A stretch of DNA of 43,751 bases from Burkholderiaceae bacterium (GCA_024710165.1 JANJVG010000105.1:1-43751); one strand, 5' to 3'. Shown: positions 24,152-34,239, numbered from the stretch's first letter. Notes: a model not told the origin generated them from the letters alone. Numbers and translations: made by a program.

Positions 24152-27100
24152 ATGTCTGACCGCACCACTTCAGCTTCTTCTTTTTCATCCCGCTGGCAAT
24201 TTTGGATCGACCGTGGGGGCACTTTCACCGACGTGGTGGGCAGAAAGCCCCATGCCGATGGCAGCTACTCGCTGGTGACGCACAAGCTGTTGTCCGAGAA
24301 CCCCGAACAATACAAGGACGCCGCCGTGGCGGGCATTCGCCATCTGCTGGGCTTGAAGCCCGGCGAGGCCGTGACGCCCGATCTGGTGGAGTGCGTGAAG
24401 ATGGGCACCACCGTGGCCACCAATGCGCTGCTTGAGCGCAAGGGCGAGCCCACGCTGCTCATCACGACCAGGGGGTTCAAGGATGCGCTGCGCATCGCCT
24501 ACCAAAACCGCCCGCGTCTTTTTGATCGCCACATCGTGTTGCCCGAGCTGCTGTACGAGCGGGTGATCGAAGCGCAAGAGCGTGTGGGAGCGCACGGCGA
24601 CGTGATCGAGCCGCTGGATGAGCAGCACCTGAAAGAACGCCTGTGGGCCGCCTACGACGCCGGCCTGCGCAGCGCAGCGATTGTGTTCATGCACGGCTAC
24701 CGCTACACCGCCCACGAAGAAGCCGCTGCGCGCATTGCGCGCGAGGTGGGCTTCACGCAGGTGAGCGCATCACACGCAACCAGCCCCATGATGAAGCTGG
24801 TGAGCCGGGGCGACACCACGGTGGTGGATGCGTATCTGTCGCCCATCCTGCGCCGTTACGTGAGCCAGGTCGCCAGCGAGATGCCGGGCGTCAAATTGTT
24901 TTTCATGCAGTCGTCGGGCGGTCTGACCGATGCGCAGATGTTCCAGGGCAAGGACGCCATTTTGTCGGGCCCCGCGGGTGGCATCGTGGGCATGGCGCGC
25001 ACCGCAGAGCTGGCGGGCCATGACAAGGTCATCGGCTTTGACATGGGGGGCACCAGCACCGACGTGAGCCACTATGCGGGCGAGTTCGAGCGCGAGTTTG
25101 AAACCCAGGTGGCGGGCGTGCGCATGCGGGCCCCCATGATGAGCATCCATACCGTGGCGGCCGGGGGCGGCTCGGTGTTGGGTTTTGACGGTGCACGGTT
25201 TCGGGTGGGCCCCGAGAGCGCGGGCGCCAACCCCGGCCCGGCCAGTTACCGCCGCGGTGGCCCGCTGGCCGTGACCGATGCGAACGTGATGGTGGGCAAG
25301 ATTCAGCCTGCCCATTTCCCCAAAGTGTTTGGCCATGCGGCCAACGAGGCGCTCGATGGCGACGCCGTAGCGCAGAAGTTTGGAGAGCTTGCCGTGCAGA
25401 CCGGTCGCACCGGTGAAGACGTGGCGCATGGTTTCATCCAGATCGCTGTGCAACAAATGGCCAACGCCATCAAGAAGATCAGTGTGGCGCGTGGTTATGA
25501 CGTGACGCGCTACACCCTGCAGTGTTTTGGTGGTGCAGGCGGTCAGCATGCCTGCCTGGTGGCCGATGCACTGGGCATGACGCGCGTGTTTGTGCACCCG
25601 CTGGCGGGGGTGCTCAGCGCCTACGGCATGGGCCTGGCCGACCAGAACGTGATTCGAGAGCAGGCGGTGGAGTGCAAGCTGGCGCCCGAGGCGCTGGCTG
25701 GCATCGAACAGACGCTGGACCAGCTTGCCACCACCGCACGCGCCGAGCTGGAGCGCCAGCAGGCGAGTGTGGGCACTGCCGTGGTGCACCGCCGCGTGCA
25801 TGTGCGCTACGAAGGCAGCGACTCAGCGCTGATCGTGGCCTTTGGCACGCTGGCCGAGATCACGGCGGGTTTTGAAGCCGCCTACCGCCAGCGGTTTGCC
25901 TTTTTGATGCAAGGCAAGGGCCTGGTGGTGGAGGCCGTGTCGGTTGAGGCCGTAGTGCCCGGCGATGCGCCCGAAGAACCCCGCCACGCCGTGCACCCCG
26001 CGCGCGAGGTGCCGCGCCGCAGCACCGTGCGCATGTACACCGGCGGCGTGGACGGTATCGCCGCCTGGCACGACGCCGCGCTGGTGGTGCGCGAAGACCT
26101 GCGCCCTGGCGACGTGATCGCCGGCCCGGCCATCATTGCCGAGAAGAACGCCACCACCATCGTCGAGCCGGGCTGGGAGGCCCTGCTGACCGACCTGGAC
26201 CACTTGCTGCTGGAGCGCCGTGTGCCGCGTGCCGTGCAACACGCGGTGGGCACCACGGTCGACCCGGTGCTGCTGGAGGTGTTCAACAACCTCTTCATGA
26301 ACATCGCCGAGCAGATGGGCCTGCAGCTGCAAAACACTGCCTACTCGGTCAACATCAAGGAGCGCCTGGACTTCAGCTGCGCGCTGTTTGATGCCGAAGG
26401 CAACCTCATTGCCAACGCGCCCCATATGCCGGTGCATCTGGGCTCGATGGGCGAGAGCATCAAGACCGTGGTGCGCGAAAACGCCGGCCGCATGCAGCCC
26501 GGTGACGTGTATGTGCTCAACGACCCCTACCACGGCGGTACCCACCTGCCCGACATCACGGTCGTCACGCCGGTGTATGTGTCTGACGAGGCCGAGCCCA
26601 CGTTTTATGTGGGCAGCCGGGGCCACCATGCCGATGTGGGCGGCACGACACCGGGCTCGATGCCACCGTTTTCGACGCGCATCGAAGAAGAGGGCGTGCA
26701 GATCAACAACGTGAAGCTGGTGGAGCGCGGCGCGCTGCGCGAGGCCGAGATGGTTGCGCTGCTGGAAAGCGGCGAATACCCATCACGCAACCCGCAGCAG
26801 AACATGGCTGACCTGCGTGCGCAGATCGCCGCCAACGAAAAAGGCCAGCAGGAACTGCGCCGCATGGTGGCCGAGTTTGGGCTCGACGTTGTGCAGGCCT
26901 ACATGCGCCATGTGCAGGACAACGCCGAAGAATCCGTACGCCGTGTCATCACGCGGCTCAAGGACGGCGCGTTCACCCTGCCGCTGGACAACGGCGCACA
27001 GATCAGCGTGGCGGCGAAGGTGGATGCAGCAACCCGCAGCGCCACCATCGACTTCACCGGTACCAGCCCGCAGCAGGCCAACAATTTCAACGCCCCCACG

Positions 27101-27817
27101 GCGGTGTGCATGGCGGCGGTGCTCTATGTGTTCCGCTGTCTGGTGGATGACGACATTCCGCTCAACGCCGGCTGCCTCAAGCCACTCAAGGTGATCATCC
27201 CGCCGGGCTCCATGCTCAACCCCCACCCACCGGCCTCGGTGGTGGCGGGCAATGTGGAAACCTCCACCTGCATCACCAACGCGCTGTTCGGCGCACTGGG
27301 CGTGATGGCCAGCAGCCAGCCGACGATGAACAACTTCACCTTCGGCAACGCACACCACCAGTACTACGAAACCATTGCAGGCGGCAGCGGCGCGGGCGGC
27401 GTGTTCGACGATGGCGGGGCGCTTGTGGGCGGCTTTGCGGGCACCAGCGTGGTCCAGACCCACATGACCAATTCACGCCTTACCGACCCCGAGGTGCTGG
27501 AATTCCGCTTTCCGGTGCGGCTGGAGAGCTATGCCATCCGCCAGGGCTCGGGCGGCGTGGGGCGTTGGCGTGGCGGCGATGGCGGCGTGCGGCGCGTGCG
27601 GTTTTTGGAGCCGATGACGGCCAGCATTCTGTCGAATGGCCGCCACCAGGGCGCCTTTGGCCTGGCGGGCGGGCTCCCGGGACAGCCGGGATTGAACCGG
27701 GTGGAGCGCGCCAATGGGCGGGTTGAAGCGCTCGACCACATCGGTCAGACGCAGATGGACGCGGGCGATGTGTTTGAAATCCAGACGCCGGGCGGCGGCG
27801 GTTTTGGCGCGCCCTGA
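24152..27817 (+). CDS. 5-oxoprolinase / hydantoinase, fused A and B subunits
   Basis: This 1221-residue cytoplasmic enzyme has the architecture of eukaryotic OPLAH. The HyuA half has an ATP-binding N-terminus, [11 protein letters not shown] (residues 20-30), [17 protein letters not shown] (about 89-105) and [13 protein letters not shown] (about 295-307). The HyuB half begins near residue 703 ([11 protein letters not shown]) and contains [13 protein letters not shown] (about 790). 5-Oxoprolinase uses ATP to open 5-oxo-L-proline to glutamate; related enzymes act on hydantoins or acetophenone-type ketones. The single-chain fusion and context (peptide importer, peptidase) favour 5-oxoproline. It lies 81 bp after the regulator on the same strand and is flanked by two short repeats. 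Confidence 0.92.
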   Translation: MSDRTTSASSFSSRWQFWIDRGGTFTDVVGRKPHADGSYSLVTHKLLSENPEQYKDAAVAGIRHLLGLKPGEAVTPDLVECVKMGTTVATNALLERKGEPTLLITTRGFKDALRIAYQNRPRLFDRHIVLPELLYERVIEAQERVGAHGDVIEPLDEQHLKERLWAAYDAGLRSAAIVFMHGYRYTAHEEAAARIAREVGFTQVSASHATSPMMKLVSRGDTTVVDAYLSPILRRYVSQVASEMPGVKLFFMQSSGGLTDAQMFQGKDAILSGPAGGIVGMARTAELAGHDKVIGFDMGGTSTDVSHYAGEFEREFETQVAGVRMRAPMMSIHTVAAGGGSVLGFDGARFRVGPESAGANPGPASYRRGGPLAVTDANVMVGKIQPAHFPKVFGHAANEALDGDAVAQKFGELAVQTGRTGEDVAHGFIQIAVQQMANAIKKISVARGYDVTRYTLQCFGGAGGQHACLVADALGMTRVFVHPLAGVLSAYGMGLADQNVIREQAVECKLAPEALAGIEQTLDQLATTARAELERQQASVGTAVVHRRVHVRYEGSDSALIVAFGTLAEITAGFEAAYRQRFAFLMQGKGLVVEAVSVEAVVPGDAPEEPRHAVHPAREVPRRSTVRMYTGGVDGIAAWHDAALVVREDLRPGDVIAGPAIIAEKNATTIVEPGWEALLTDLDHLLLERRVPRAVQHAVGTTVDPVLLEVFNNLFMNIAEQMGLQLQNTAYSVNIKERLDFSCALFDAEGNLIANAPHMPVHLGSMGESIKTVVRENAGRMQPGDVYVLNDPYHGGTHLPDITVVTPVYVSDEAEPTFYVGSRGHHADVGGTTPGSMPPFSTRIEEEGVQINNVKLVERGALREAEMVALLESGEYPSRNPQQNMADLRAQIAANEKGQQELRRMVAEFGLDVVQAYMRHVQDNAEESVRRVITRLKDGAFTLPLDNGAQISVAAKVDAATRSATIDFTGTSPQQANNFNAPTAVCMAAVLYVFRCLVDDDIPLNAGCLKPLKVIIPPGSMLNPHPPASVVAGNVETSTCITNALFGALGVMASSQPTMNNFTFGNAHHQYYETIAGGSGAGGVFDDGGALVGGFAGTSVVQTHMTNSRLTDPEVLEFRFPVRLESYAIRQGSGGVGRWRGGDGGVRRVRFLEPMTASILSNGRHQGAFGLAGGLPGQPGLNRVERANGRVEALDHIGQTQMDAGDVFEIQTPGGGGFGAP

Positions 27818-27857
27818 TGTTGCTGCAGCCCGTCAGGGGTCTGAAAGCACAAATATA

Positions 27858-27915
27858 TGACCAAATTGGCCTCAAGCCCTTTTTCAGCAAGCGCTGATAG
27901 CTATCGTTTCAGGAG
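27858..27915 (+). repeat. Short intergenic repeat with AAGCGC palindrome, copy 2
   Basis: This is a related copy of the element at 24089: TGACCAAATTGGCCTCAAGC, then a T-run, then CAGCAAGCGCTGATAGCTATC. It lies 40 bp after the oxoprolinase stop and overlaps the stop codon of mrpG on the other strand. It may serve as a transcription boundary between the convergent genes. No other terminator is visible in this 91-bp gap. Confidence 0.55.
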
Positions 27916-28295
27916 CTTTTTCCGGTCGGGTGGGCTGTGCCTGCGGCTTCGGTCCGGCTGACGTGGGGAGGCACTTTGTGCCCCATTCTGCGTGCCCGGA
28001 ACAATGCGGCGCGCATCAGGAAGATGTTGGTGACGGGCACTGTGATGGCAATGAACAGGGCGATCAGCAGCGGATGGGCGGCGATGCCGTGGCCTTGCAG
28101 CGAAAAGTACAGCAGTGTGCCGTGCATGATGCACCAGCAACCGGTTGTGGCAATGATGGACGGGGCATGCACACGCTCAAAAAAAGTGCCCAGGCGCAGC
28201 AAACCGAGTGATCCTGCCAGCGCAATTGCGGCGCCTGTCAGGACCAGGGCCGCGACAGTGATTTCGGCCCACAGAGCCAGGGGTGGTGCGCTCAT
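27909..28295 (-). CDS. mrpG: Mrp/Pha cation:proton antiporter subunit G
   Basis: This 128-residue membrane protein with three hydrophobic helices belongs to the MrpG/PhaG/MnhG family, with LGLLRLGTFFERVHAPSIIATTG as the hallmark (about residues 28-50). It is the last gene of the six-gene operon. The start overlaps the mrpF stop by 4 nt (ATGA). Its stop lies within a short intergenic repeat. MrpG is a small accessory subunit of the membrane complex that exchanges Na+ or K+ for protons. Confidence 0.92.
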   Translation of the reverse strand: MSAPPLALWAEITVAALVLTGAAIALAGSLGLLRLGTFFERVHAPSIIATTGCWCIMHGTLLYFSLQGHGIAAHPLLIALFIAITVPVTNIFLMRAALFRARRMGHKVPPHVSRTEAAGTAHPTGKSS

Positions 28296-28570
28296 TCGAT
28301 CACCTCGCCGCGCAGCAAGAACTTGGCCATGGCCGTGGAGCCGGCAAAGCCGAACAGGGCCACCAGCAAAGCGGCCTCGAAGTAGTTGCTGCTGCCGTAC
28401 TGGATACCGAGCACCAGCATCAGCAGCATGCCGTTGAGGTACATGCAATCCAGCGCCAACACCCGGTCTTGTGCTGTGGGGCCCTTGAGCAGGCGCACCA
28501 GCGTGAGCATCATGGCCAGTGCCAGCATGAGCAGGGCGGTGGGCAGCGCCCAGGCAAGGATGGGGCTCAT
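28292..28570 (-). CDS. mrpF: Mrp/Pha cation:proton antiporter subunit F
   Basis: This 92-residue membrane protein has three hydrophobic segments and the family motif RLLKGPTAQDRVLALD (residues about 26-41). It overlaps mrpE and mrpG by 4 nt on each side, which indicates translational coupling across the operon. The size is normal for MrpF/PhaF. Confidence 0.93.
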   Translation of the reverse strand: MSPILAWALPTALLMLALAMMLTLVRLLKGPTAQDRVLALDCMYLNGMLLMLVLGIQYGSSNYFEAALLVALFGFAGSTAMAKFLLRGEVIE

Positions 28571-29055
28571 TCAAAAATCTCCATCAGGGGGCGTTCGTAG
28601 CGCTCTTTGATACGGTGTGCGATGGCCTGCGGGTCGTCCACTTCGAGCGCGTGCAGCAGCAGCATGGAGCGGTCCATTGAAATCTCGGCCCAGGCGGTGC
28701 CGGGGGTGATGCAGACGATCATGGCCAGCACCGCCAGGGCGTTGGGGTCACGCAGTTCCAAGGGGATGTGGACAAAACCCGAGGCATGGCGCCGCTGTGA
28801 GGCAAACACCAGAAAACGCACCACGGCGAGGTTGGATGCGATGGTGTCCGCCATGACCCGAAGGCCCAGCCGCACCACCATGCCGGGCCTGCGGATGCGC
28901 ACCGGCAAGGGGCGCAGCCCCCCGGTGAGCAGCGGTATGACAACCGCCAGCACGGCGGCCAGGATCAGGTGGCCGGTGCTGACCGAGCGGCTGAGCAGAA
29001 GCCACAGCACGAACAGGGCGACCGACAACACGGGGGAGGGCAGCAGGCGCTTCAT
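28567..29055 (-). CDS. mrpE: Mrp/Pha cation:proton antiporter subunit E
   Basis: This is a 162-residue protein with N-terminal hydrophobic helices (from MKRLLPSPVLSVALFVLWLL) and a cytoplasmic C-terminal part containing VCITPGTAWAEIS, typical of MrpE/PhaE. The start at 29055 lies in a 4-nt overlap with mrpD; a much longer open frame upstream is a shadow of mrpD. MrpE is needed for stable assembly of the complex. Confidence 0.92.
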   Translation of the reverse strand: MKRLLPSPVLSVALFVLWLLLSRSVSTGHLILAAVLAVVIPLLTGGLRPLPVRIRRPGMVVRLGLRVMADTIASNLAVVRFLVFASQRRHASGFVHIPLELRDPNALAVLAMIVCITPGTAWAEISMDRSMLLLHALEVDDPQAIAHRIKERYERPLMEIFE

Positions 29056-30767
29056 GGCGCCTCCTTGGCAGGATGGGCGAGGGGCATGGTGGGCGGATTG
29101 GGTATAGGGGTGGCCGACATCACGGCCTCTACGTAGCGGCCCGGCTCGTGCAGCGCCTGGGAAGACTGGCTGGTGAATCGCATCACGGGGCCGGCCTGGA
29201 GGGTGAGCGCTACACAGCCGCCCAGCAGCAGGGCAATGGGTGCGCCTTCGAGCACCCGCAACGGTGGGGTTGCCCGGCCGTGGCTGGCCCAGAAGTGGCG
29301 GATGCCGCTGCGGGTGAGGGCAATCAGCGCCATGAGGCCGGTGCCCAGCATCAGTGCCAGCAGCGTCCAGCCCAGGGGGCCAGGGGCGGGGCCAGCCGAT
29401 GCGCCCAGCCCAGCCGGGTTGATCAGTGCGGTGAGCATCGCCACCTTGCCGACAAAGCCCGACAGTGGCGGCAGGCCGGCAATCACCAGGGTACACAGCA
29501 AGAAGGCCAGACCCAGGAATGCGGCAGCGGCAGGAATCACACGTCCGATCAGCACCTCGGCGTCATCGTCCAGGTTCATGCCCTCGGTGGGGATGAGTTC
29601 GGCGTTGAGGAACGGGGCTTCGTCGTCCTGCTCGTACGAGGCCAGGTTAGTGCCATCGTTGCGCCAGCGATCCACTAGGTCGGCCAGCAGAAAGAGCGCG
29701 CTGACCGCCAGCGTGGAGCTGGGCAGGTAATACAGCAAACTGGCGGTCAGCAGGCTTTGCCCAAAGCCTGCTGCTGCCAGCAGCGTGCCCGATGAAAGGA
29801 TGGCTGCAAACCCCGCCAGATGGGTCAGTCGCTGCGATCCCAGCATGCCGATGGCGCCAAACACCATGGTAGCCATGCCGCAGCCGATCAGCCAGAGGCT
29901 GCCGAACTGGGCAGAGGCACCTGCCCCGTCGCCAAACAGCAGGGTCCAGAGGCGCAGCAGGGTGTAGACGCCCACTTTGGTCATCAGGGCAAAGAGGGCA
30001 CCCACCGGGGCAGTGGCTGCGCTGTAGGCGGGCACCAGCCAGAAATTGAGCGGCCAGGCTGCCGCCTTGATGAGAAAGGCCGTTGCCAGAATGGCGGCGG
30101 CCGAGTGCAGCAGACCCCGGTCGGCTGCTGCTATCCCGGAAATGCTGCGTGCCAGGTCGGCCATGTTCAGTGTGCCTGTGATGCCGTAGAGCATCGACAC
30201 TCCCACCAGGAACAGCGAGGAGGCCGCCAGGTTGATAGCGATATAGTGCAGCCCCGCTTGCACCCGCTGGCGGCCTGAGCCGTGCAGCAGCAGCCCATAG
30301 GAGGCGGCAAGCATGATCTCGAAAAACACGAAAAGGTTGAATAGATCGGCCGTCAGGAAGGCGCCGGCCAGGCCCATCAGCTGGAGCTGAAAAAGCGGGT
30401 GGTAGTGCACACCGGCGCGGTGCCAGCGCGCTGCTGCAAAAACGATGGAGGCCAGCGCCACGACGCTGGCCAGCACCAGCATCAGGGCCGAGAGCCGGTC
30501 CAGGGCAAGCACGATGCCAAACGGTGCAGGCCAGTTGCCGGGCAGGTACACGCCCAGCGTGGCGGGTGTGGTGCCCGAATGCGTCCAGGTGAGTAACAGT
30601 GTGGCAACGGCCAGCCCGAGCAGCGTGGACAGCAGGTTGAGCGTGACCTTCAGGCGTTGCTGCTCTTCGCGCAGCAGCAGCATCAGGGCGGCAGTTAGCA
30701 GGGGCAGCACGATGGGCGCCAGCATCAGGTGCGGCATGAGGCGCGCAGCCAGGGCATCCGGGTTCAT
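29052..30767 (-). CDS. mrpD: Mrp/Pha cation:proton antiporter subunit D
   Basis: This 571-residue polytopic membrane protein is related to the antiporter-like subunits of complex I (NuoM/NuoN). The proton-path residues are in FFEIMLAASYGLLLHGSG (about 147-164), LIKAAAWPLNFWLVPAYSAA and ALMTKVGVYTLLR. The start at 30767 is supported by AGGAG 6 nt upstream and a 4-nt overlap with mrpC. The C-terminal extension after the last conserved helix is Pro-rich. Together with MrpA it forms the two proton/cation channels of the complex. Confidence 0.94.
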   Translation of the reverse strand: MNPDALAARLMPHLMLAPIVLPLLTAALMLLLREEQQRLKVTLNLLSTLLGLAVATLLLTWTHSGTTPATLGVYLPGNWPAPFGIVLALDRLSALMLVLASVVALASIVFAAARWHRAGVHYHPLFQLQLMGLAGAFLTADLFNLFVFFEIMLAASYGLLLHGSGRQRVQAGLHYIAINLAASSLFLVGVSMLYGITGTLNMADLARSISGIAAADRGLLHSAAAILATAFLIKAAAWPLNFWLVPAYSAATAPVGALFALMTKVGVYTLLRLWTLLFGDGAGASAQFGSLWLIGCGMATMVFGAIGMLGSQRLTHLAGFAAILSSGTLLAAAGFGQSLLTASLLYYLPSSTLAVSALFLLADLVDRWRNDGTNLASYEQDDEAPFLNAELIPTEGMNLDDDAEVLIGRVIPAAAAFLGLAFLLCTLVIAGLPPLSGFVGKVAMLTALINPAGLGASAGPAPGPLGWTLLALMLGTGLMALIALTRSGIRHFWASHGRATPPLRVLEGAPIALLLGGCVALTLQAGPVMRFTSQSSQALHEPGRYVEAVMSATPIPNPPTMPLAHPAKEAP

Positions 30768-31129
30768 GGCATCTCCTGCACATCTCGGGAATGGCTTCCG
30801 TCCACGTGATCGGTACCCGAAATACCTCGTGAGGCCAGCAGCACCACCAGGAACAGGGCCGTCATGGCAAAGCCGATCACGATGGCTGTCAGCACCAAGG
30901 CCTGGGGCATGGGGTCGGCATAGTGCAACAGGTCTTGCGGCACGCCTGGCTGGAGCACGGGTTCCTTGTCGATGGCCAGGCCCAGGCGGCCCATGCTGAA
31001 GATGAATAGGTTGACCGCATACGACAGTAGCGACAGCCCCATGATCACCTGGAAGGTGCGTGGACGCAGCAGCAGCCACACCCCCGATCCGGTAAGGACG
31101 CCAATGGCCAGGGTCAGCACGATTTCCAT
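30764..31129 (-). CDS. mrpC: Mrp/Pha cation:proton antiporter subunit C
   Basis: This is a 121-residue membrane protein homologous to NuoK of complex I. It has three hydrophobic helices and the family segment DPMPQALVLTAIVIGFAMTA (residues about 73-92). Its ATG shares one base with the TGA of mrpAB (TGATG), and its stop overlaps mrpD by 4 nt. Confidence 0.94.
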   Translation of the reverse strand: MEIVLTLAIGVLTGSGVWLLLRPRTFQVIMGLSLLSYAVNLFIFSMGRLGLAIDKEPVLQPGVPQDLLHYADPMPQALVLTAIVIGFAMTALFLVVLLASRGISGTDHVDGSHSRDVQEMP

Positions 31130-34077
31130 CAACGGTCTCCTGGCGGGGTGTCGGCCTGTGCTGTGGCGGCCTCGGCGGTCAGCCGGTCGTGGTAGCGCTG
31201 TCCGCGGACGGACTGGTGGGCGATGGCGGTCAGGATCAGCAGCGTGGAGCCTACCACCAGGGTGAACACCCCGATATCGAAAAACATGGCGCTGGCGATG
31301 TGCAACTCGCCCACCACAGGCCAACGCAGGTGGGCAGTATGGCTTGTCAGGAAGGGGTAACCCCAGGCCAGTGCGCCCAGGCCGGTAGCCACTGCACACA
31401 GCAATCCGATGGCGATCCAGCGTCGCGGATTCAAGTCCATGTGGGCCTCGACCCATTGGGTTCCGGAGATGATGTATTGCAGCAGCAGCGCCACCGACAT
31501 TACCAGCCCGGCCACGAAGCCGCCGCCCGGTTCGTTGTGGCCGCGCAGGAACATGTGGGCAGATACGATGGCTGCAAACGGCAGCAGCAGGCGCACCAGC
31601 ACGGCCGGTACCATCAGGTAGCCCACGGCCGTATCGGCGGCCTTGCGGGGGTTGACCAGGTCGGTGTGCAGGTCTGCCGGCAGGTTGCGCTGCTGTTCGG
31701 GCAGGTCCATGGCTTCGGGGGCAGGCCGAAAGCGCCGCAGCAGGGCATACACGGTGAGCGCGACGATGCCCAGCACCACGATTTCGCCAAAGGTGTCGAA
31801 CCCGCGGAAATCCACCAGCATCACGTTGACCACGTTGGTGCCGCCGCCTTCGCTCAAGGCGCGTTCTAGGAAAAAGGTGGAGGTGCTCTCGGGAAAGGGG
31901 CGGCTCATCATGGCCAGTGCCAGCGCAGCCATGCCGGTACCTGCCATGATCGATATCGCCATGTCGCGCATGCGACGCAGCCGGGTGCTTCGCTGCTCGG
32001 CCATGGTTGGAATGCGCAGGCTTTCATCGCGCTTGGGCAGCCAGCGCAGACCCAGCAGGATGAGCACCGTGGTGACGAGTTCCACGACGATTTGCGTGAG
32101 GGCCAGGTCCGGCGCCGAAAACCACAGGAAAGTGATGCAGGTGGCCAGGCCGGAGCCGCCCAGCAAGGTCAGCGCGGCCAGGCGGTGGTACTTGGCCTGC
32201 CAGGCGGCGGCGATGGCGCACAGTCCGCCCAGCAGCCACAGCAGCGCAAAGGCAGGCGAGAGCGGCAGGGTTCCGCGGTCGCCGCGTTGCAGGCCATGTA
32301 TCCACAGCGGCAGGGCGCCGGCCGCCAGAGCGGCCGCAATCAGCCAGAGCATCTGCCATTGCAGTCGGCCCGTGCTCAGCAGTCGCCTGCCGTTGCGCCC
32401 GCCCAGGGAAAGCCGTGCTAGGGCGTTGTCAAACAGTCGGCGCCCATTGAGCCGGTGCATCAGCGGTGGGGCGTCAAGCTGCCCGGCGTGGCGCAGCCTG
32501 CGCAACAGGGCATAGAGTGCCACACCGCCTGCCAAGGCCACCAGGCTCATCAGAAATGGGGTGTTCAGGCCATGCCAGATGGCCAGGCTGTAGGCTGGCA
32601 ACAGGCCACCCACCACGGGCCGCGCTGCCGCATCCAGAAACTGGCCCACCGACCACGCTGGCAGCATGCCCACCACCAGACAGGCTAGCACCAGCAGTTC
32701 CACGGGTACGCGCATCCAGTGCGGCGGCTCGTGGGGTCTACGGGGCAACTGGGTGGCGACGGGACCAAAAAAAACGTCCACGGTAAAGCGCAGCGAATAG
32801 GCCACGCTGAACATGCCCGCCAAGGTGGCGGCGACAGGCAGGCCTGTGCGCACGATGGGAGCAGCATCCAGAAACACCGTTTCGGCGAAAAACATTTCCT
32901 TGGACAGAAAACCGTTGAGCAGCGGCACTCCGGCCATGGCCGCGCTGGCCACCATGGCCAGCGTGGCGGTGATCGGCATCAAGGTGCGCAGCCCTGACAG
33001 GCGGCGGATGTCCCGGCTTCCGCTCTCATGGTCCACAATGCCCGCAGCCATGAACAGCGATGCCTTGAAGGTGGCGTGGTTCATGATGTGGAACACCGCT
33101 GCCACGGCCGCCAGCGGGCTGTTGAGCCCGAGCAGCAGGGTGATGAGCCCCAGGTGCGAGATCGTGGAGTAGGCCAGCAGCCCCTTGAGGTCGTTCTGGA
33201 ACATGGCTGCATAGCCACCGATCAGCAAGGTGCACAGACCCGCGCCACCCACCAGCCAGAACCATGGCTCGGTGCCGCCCAGCACTGGCCACATGCGCGC
33301 CAGCAGAAACACCCCGGCCTTGACCATGGTGGCCGAGTGCAGATAGGCCGACACGGGCGTGGGCGCCGCCATCGCATGGGGCAACCAGAAGTGGAAAGGA
33401 AACTGCGCGCTCTTGGTCAGCGCCCCCAGCAAAATCAGGACGAGCACAGGCAGATACCAGGCGTGACCCCGTATTTGTTCGCCGGCTCCGAGCACCCGGT
33501 CCAGGTCATAGCTGCCCACAATGTGCCCCAGCACGAGCATTCCGGCCAGCATGCACAGCCCGCCGGTGCCGGTCACCGTCAAGGCCATGCGTGCTCCACG
33601 GCGGGCATCCTTGCGGTGGTGCCAGTAGCCGATCAGCAAAAACGAGAACAGGCTGGTGAGTTCCCAGAAGAATGCCAGCTGGAGGATGTTGCCCGAGAGC
33701 ACCACGCCCATCATCGCGCCCATGAAGGCCAGGAAGAATGAAAAGAAGCGGGGCACGGGGTCTGATGGCGACATGTAGTAGCGTGCATAGAGCACCACCA
33801 GCGAGCCGATGCCCAGCACCAACATGCAGAACATCCAGGCAAACCCATCCATGCGGATGATGATGTTCATGCCCAGAGCCGGCAGCCATTCGATCTCCTG
33901 GCGCAGCACTTCACCATCGGAAATGTCCGGAAAGCACAGTGCAGCTTGTACCGTGCAGAACAGTGCAATCAGCCCGGCAATGGTGGATTCGGAATTGCGG
34001 GCATTTGCGGGGAGAAAGGCCGCAAGAAGACTGCCGATAAAGGGAAGAAGAATGAGGTAGATCAGTGGCATGTGCAT
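31129..34077 (-). CDS. mrpA: Mrp/Pha cation:proton antiporter fused subunit A/B
   Basis: This 982-residue protein is the largest subunit and is embedded in the membrane. The N-terminal two thirds are the MrpA antiporter-like domain related to NuoL (LTKSAQFPFHFWLPHAMAAP near residue 220, NHATFKASLFMAAG near 335). The C-terminal part is the MrpB domain (RGHNEPGGGFVAGLVMS near residue 870). Fused A/B subunits are the pattern of the group 2 (PhaA-type) systems, which have six rather than seven genes, as here. Such complexes give tolerance to alkaline pH and high Na+ or K+. The start at 34077 or the Met two codons later are both possible; no strong ribosome site is visible. It is the first gene of the operon, only 47 bp from the tRNA-Asn terminator hairpin. 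Confidence 0.94.
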   Translation of the reverse strand: MHMPLIYLILLPFIGSLLAAFLPANARNSESTIAGLIALFCTVQAALCFPDISDGEVLRQEIEWLPALGMNIIIRMDGFAWMFCMLVLGIGSLVVLYARYYMSPSDPVPRFFSFFLAFMGAMMGVVLSGNILQLAFFWELTSLFSFLLIGYWHHRKDARRGARMALTVTGTGGLCMLAGMLVLGHIVGSYDLDRVLGAGEQIRGHAWYLPVLVLILLGALTKSAQFPFHFWLPHAMAAPTPVSAYLHSATMVKAGVFLLARMWPVLGGTEPWFWLVGGAGLCTLLIGGYAAMFQNDLKGLLAYSTISHLGLITLLLGLNSPLAAVAAVFHIMNHATFKASLFMAAGIVDHESGSRDIRRLSGLRTLMPITATLAMVASAAMAGVPLLNGFLSKEMFFAETVFLDAAPIVRTGLPVAATLAGMFSVAYSLRFTVDVFFGPVATQLPRRPHEPPHWMRVPVELLVLACLVVGMLPAWSVGQFLDAAARPVVGGLLPAYSLAIWHGLNTPFLMSLVALAGGVALYALLRRLRHAGQLDAPPLMHRLNGRRLFDNALARLSLGGRNGRRLLSTGRLQWQMLWLIAAALAAGALPLWIHGLQRGDRGTLPLSPAFALLWLLGGLCAIAAAWQAKYHRLAALTLLGGSGLATCITFLWFSAPDLALTQIVVELVTTVLILLGLRWLPKRDESLRIPTMAEQRSTRLRRMRDMAISIMAGTGMAALALAMMSRPFPESTSTFFLERALSEGGGTNVVNVMLVDFRGFDTFGEIVVLGIVALTVYALLRRFRPAPEAMDLPEQQRNLPADLHTDLVNPRKAADTAVGYLMVPAVLVRLLLPFAAIVSAHMFLRGHNEPGGGFVAGLVMSVALLLQYIISGTQWVEAHMDLNPRRWIAIGLLCAVATGLGALAWGYPFLTSHTAHLRWPVVGELHIASAMFFDIGVFTLVVGSTLLILTAIAHQSVRGQRYHDRLTAEAATAQADTPPGDR

Positions 34078-34125
34078 CTGATTCTACGGTCGCAGAAAGA
34101 AACCCTCTGCGCGTGCCGGATGCGT

Positions 34126-34159
34126 AAAAAAGCCCTGCACACAGAATGTGCAAGGCTTT
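34126..34159 (-). terminator. Terminator of the tRNA-Asn pair
   Basis: On the minus strand AAAGCCTTGCACA (34159-34147) pairs with TGTGCAGGGCTTT (34141-34129). The 13-bp stem contains one G-U pair and a 5-nt loop and ends in a run of six T residues. It follows the 3' CCA of the second tRNA-Asn by 4 nt. The mrpAB gene starts 48 bp beyond it on the same strand. Confidence 0.88.
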
Positions 34160-34163
34160 AGTC

Positions 34164-34239
34164 TGGCTCCTCGACCTGGGCTCGAACCAGGGACCTACGG
34201 ATTAACAGTCCGGCGCTCTACCGACTGAGCTATCGAGGA
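34164..34239 (-). tRNA. tRNA-Asn (anticodon GTT), downstream copy
   Basis: This is a 76-nt tRNA on the minus strand with acceptor stem TCCTCGA/TCGAGGA, discriminator G and encoded CCA. The anticodon loop is TGTTAAT with anticodon GTT, and the T-arm is GGTTCGAGCC. It is identical to the copy at 34294 and is followed by the terminator at 34126. Confidence 0.97.

Noticed and set aside
30768..31079. N-terminal extension of the mrpD frame up to 31079
   Set aside because: It overlaps mrpC in another frame; the Met at 30767 has AGGAG upstream and the standard 4-nt overlap with mrpC.
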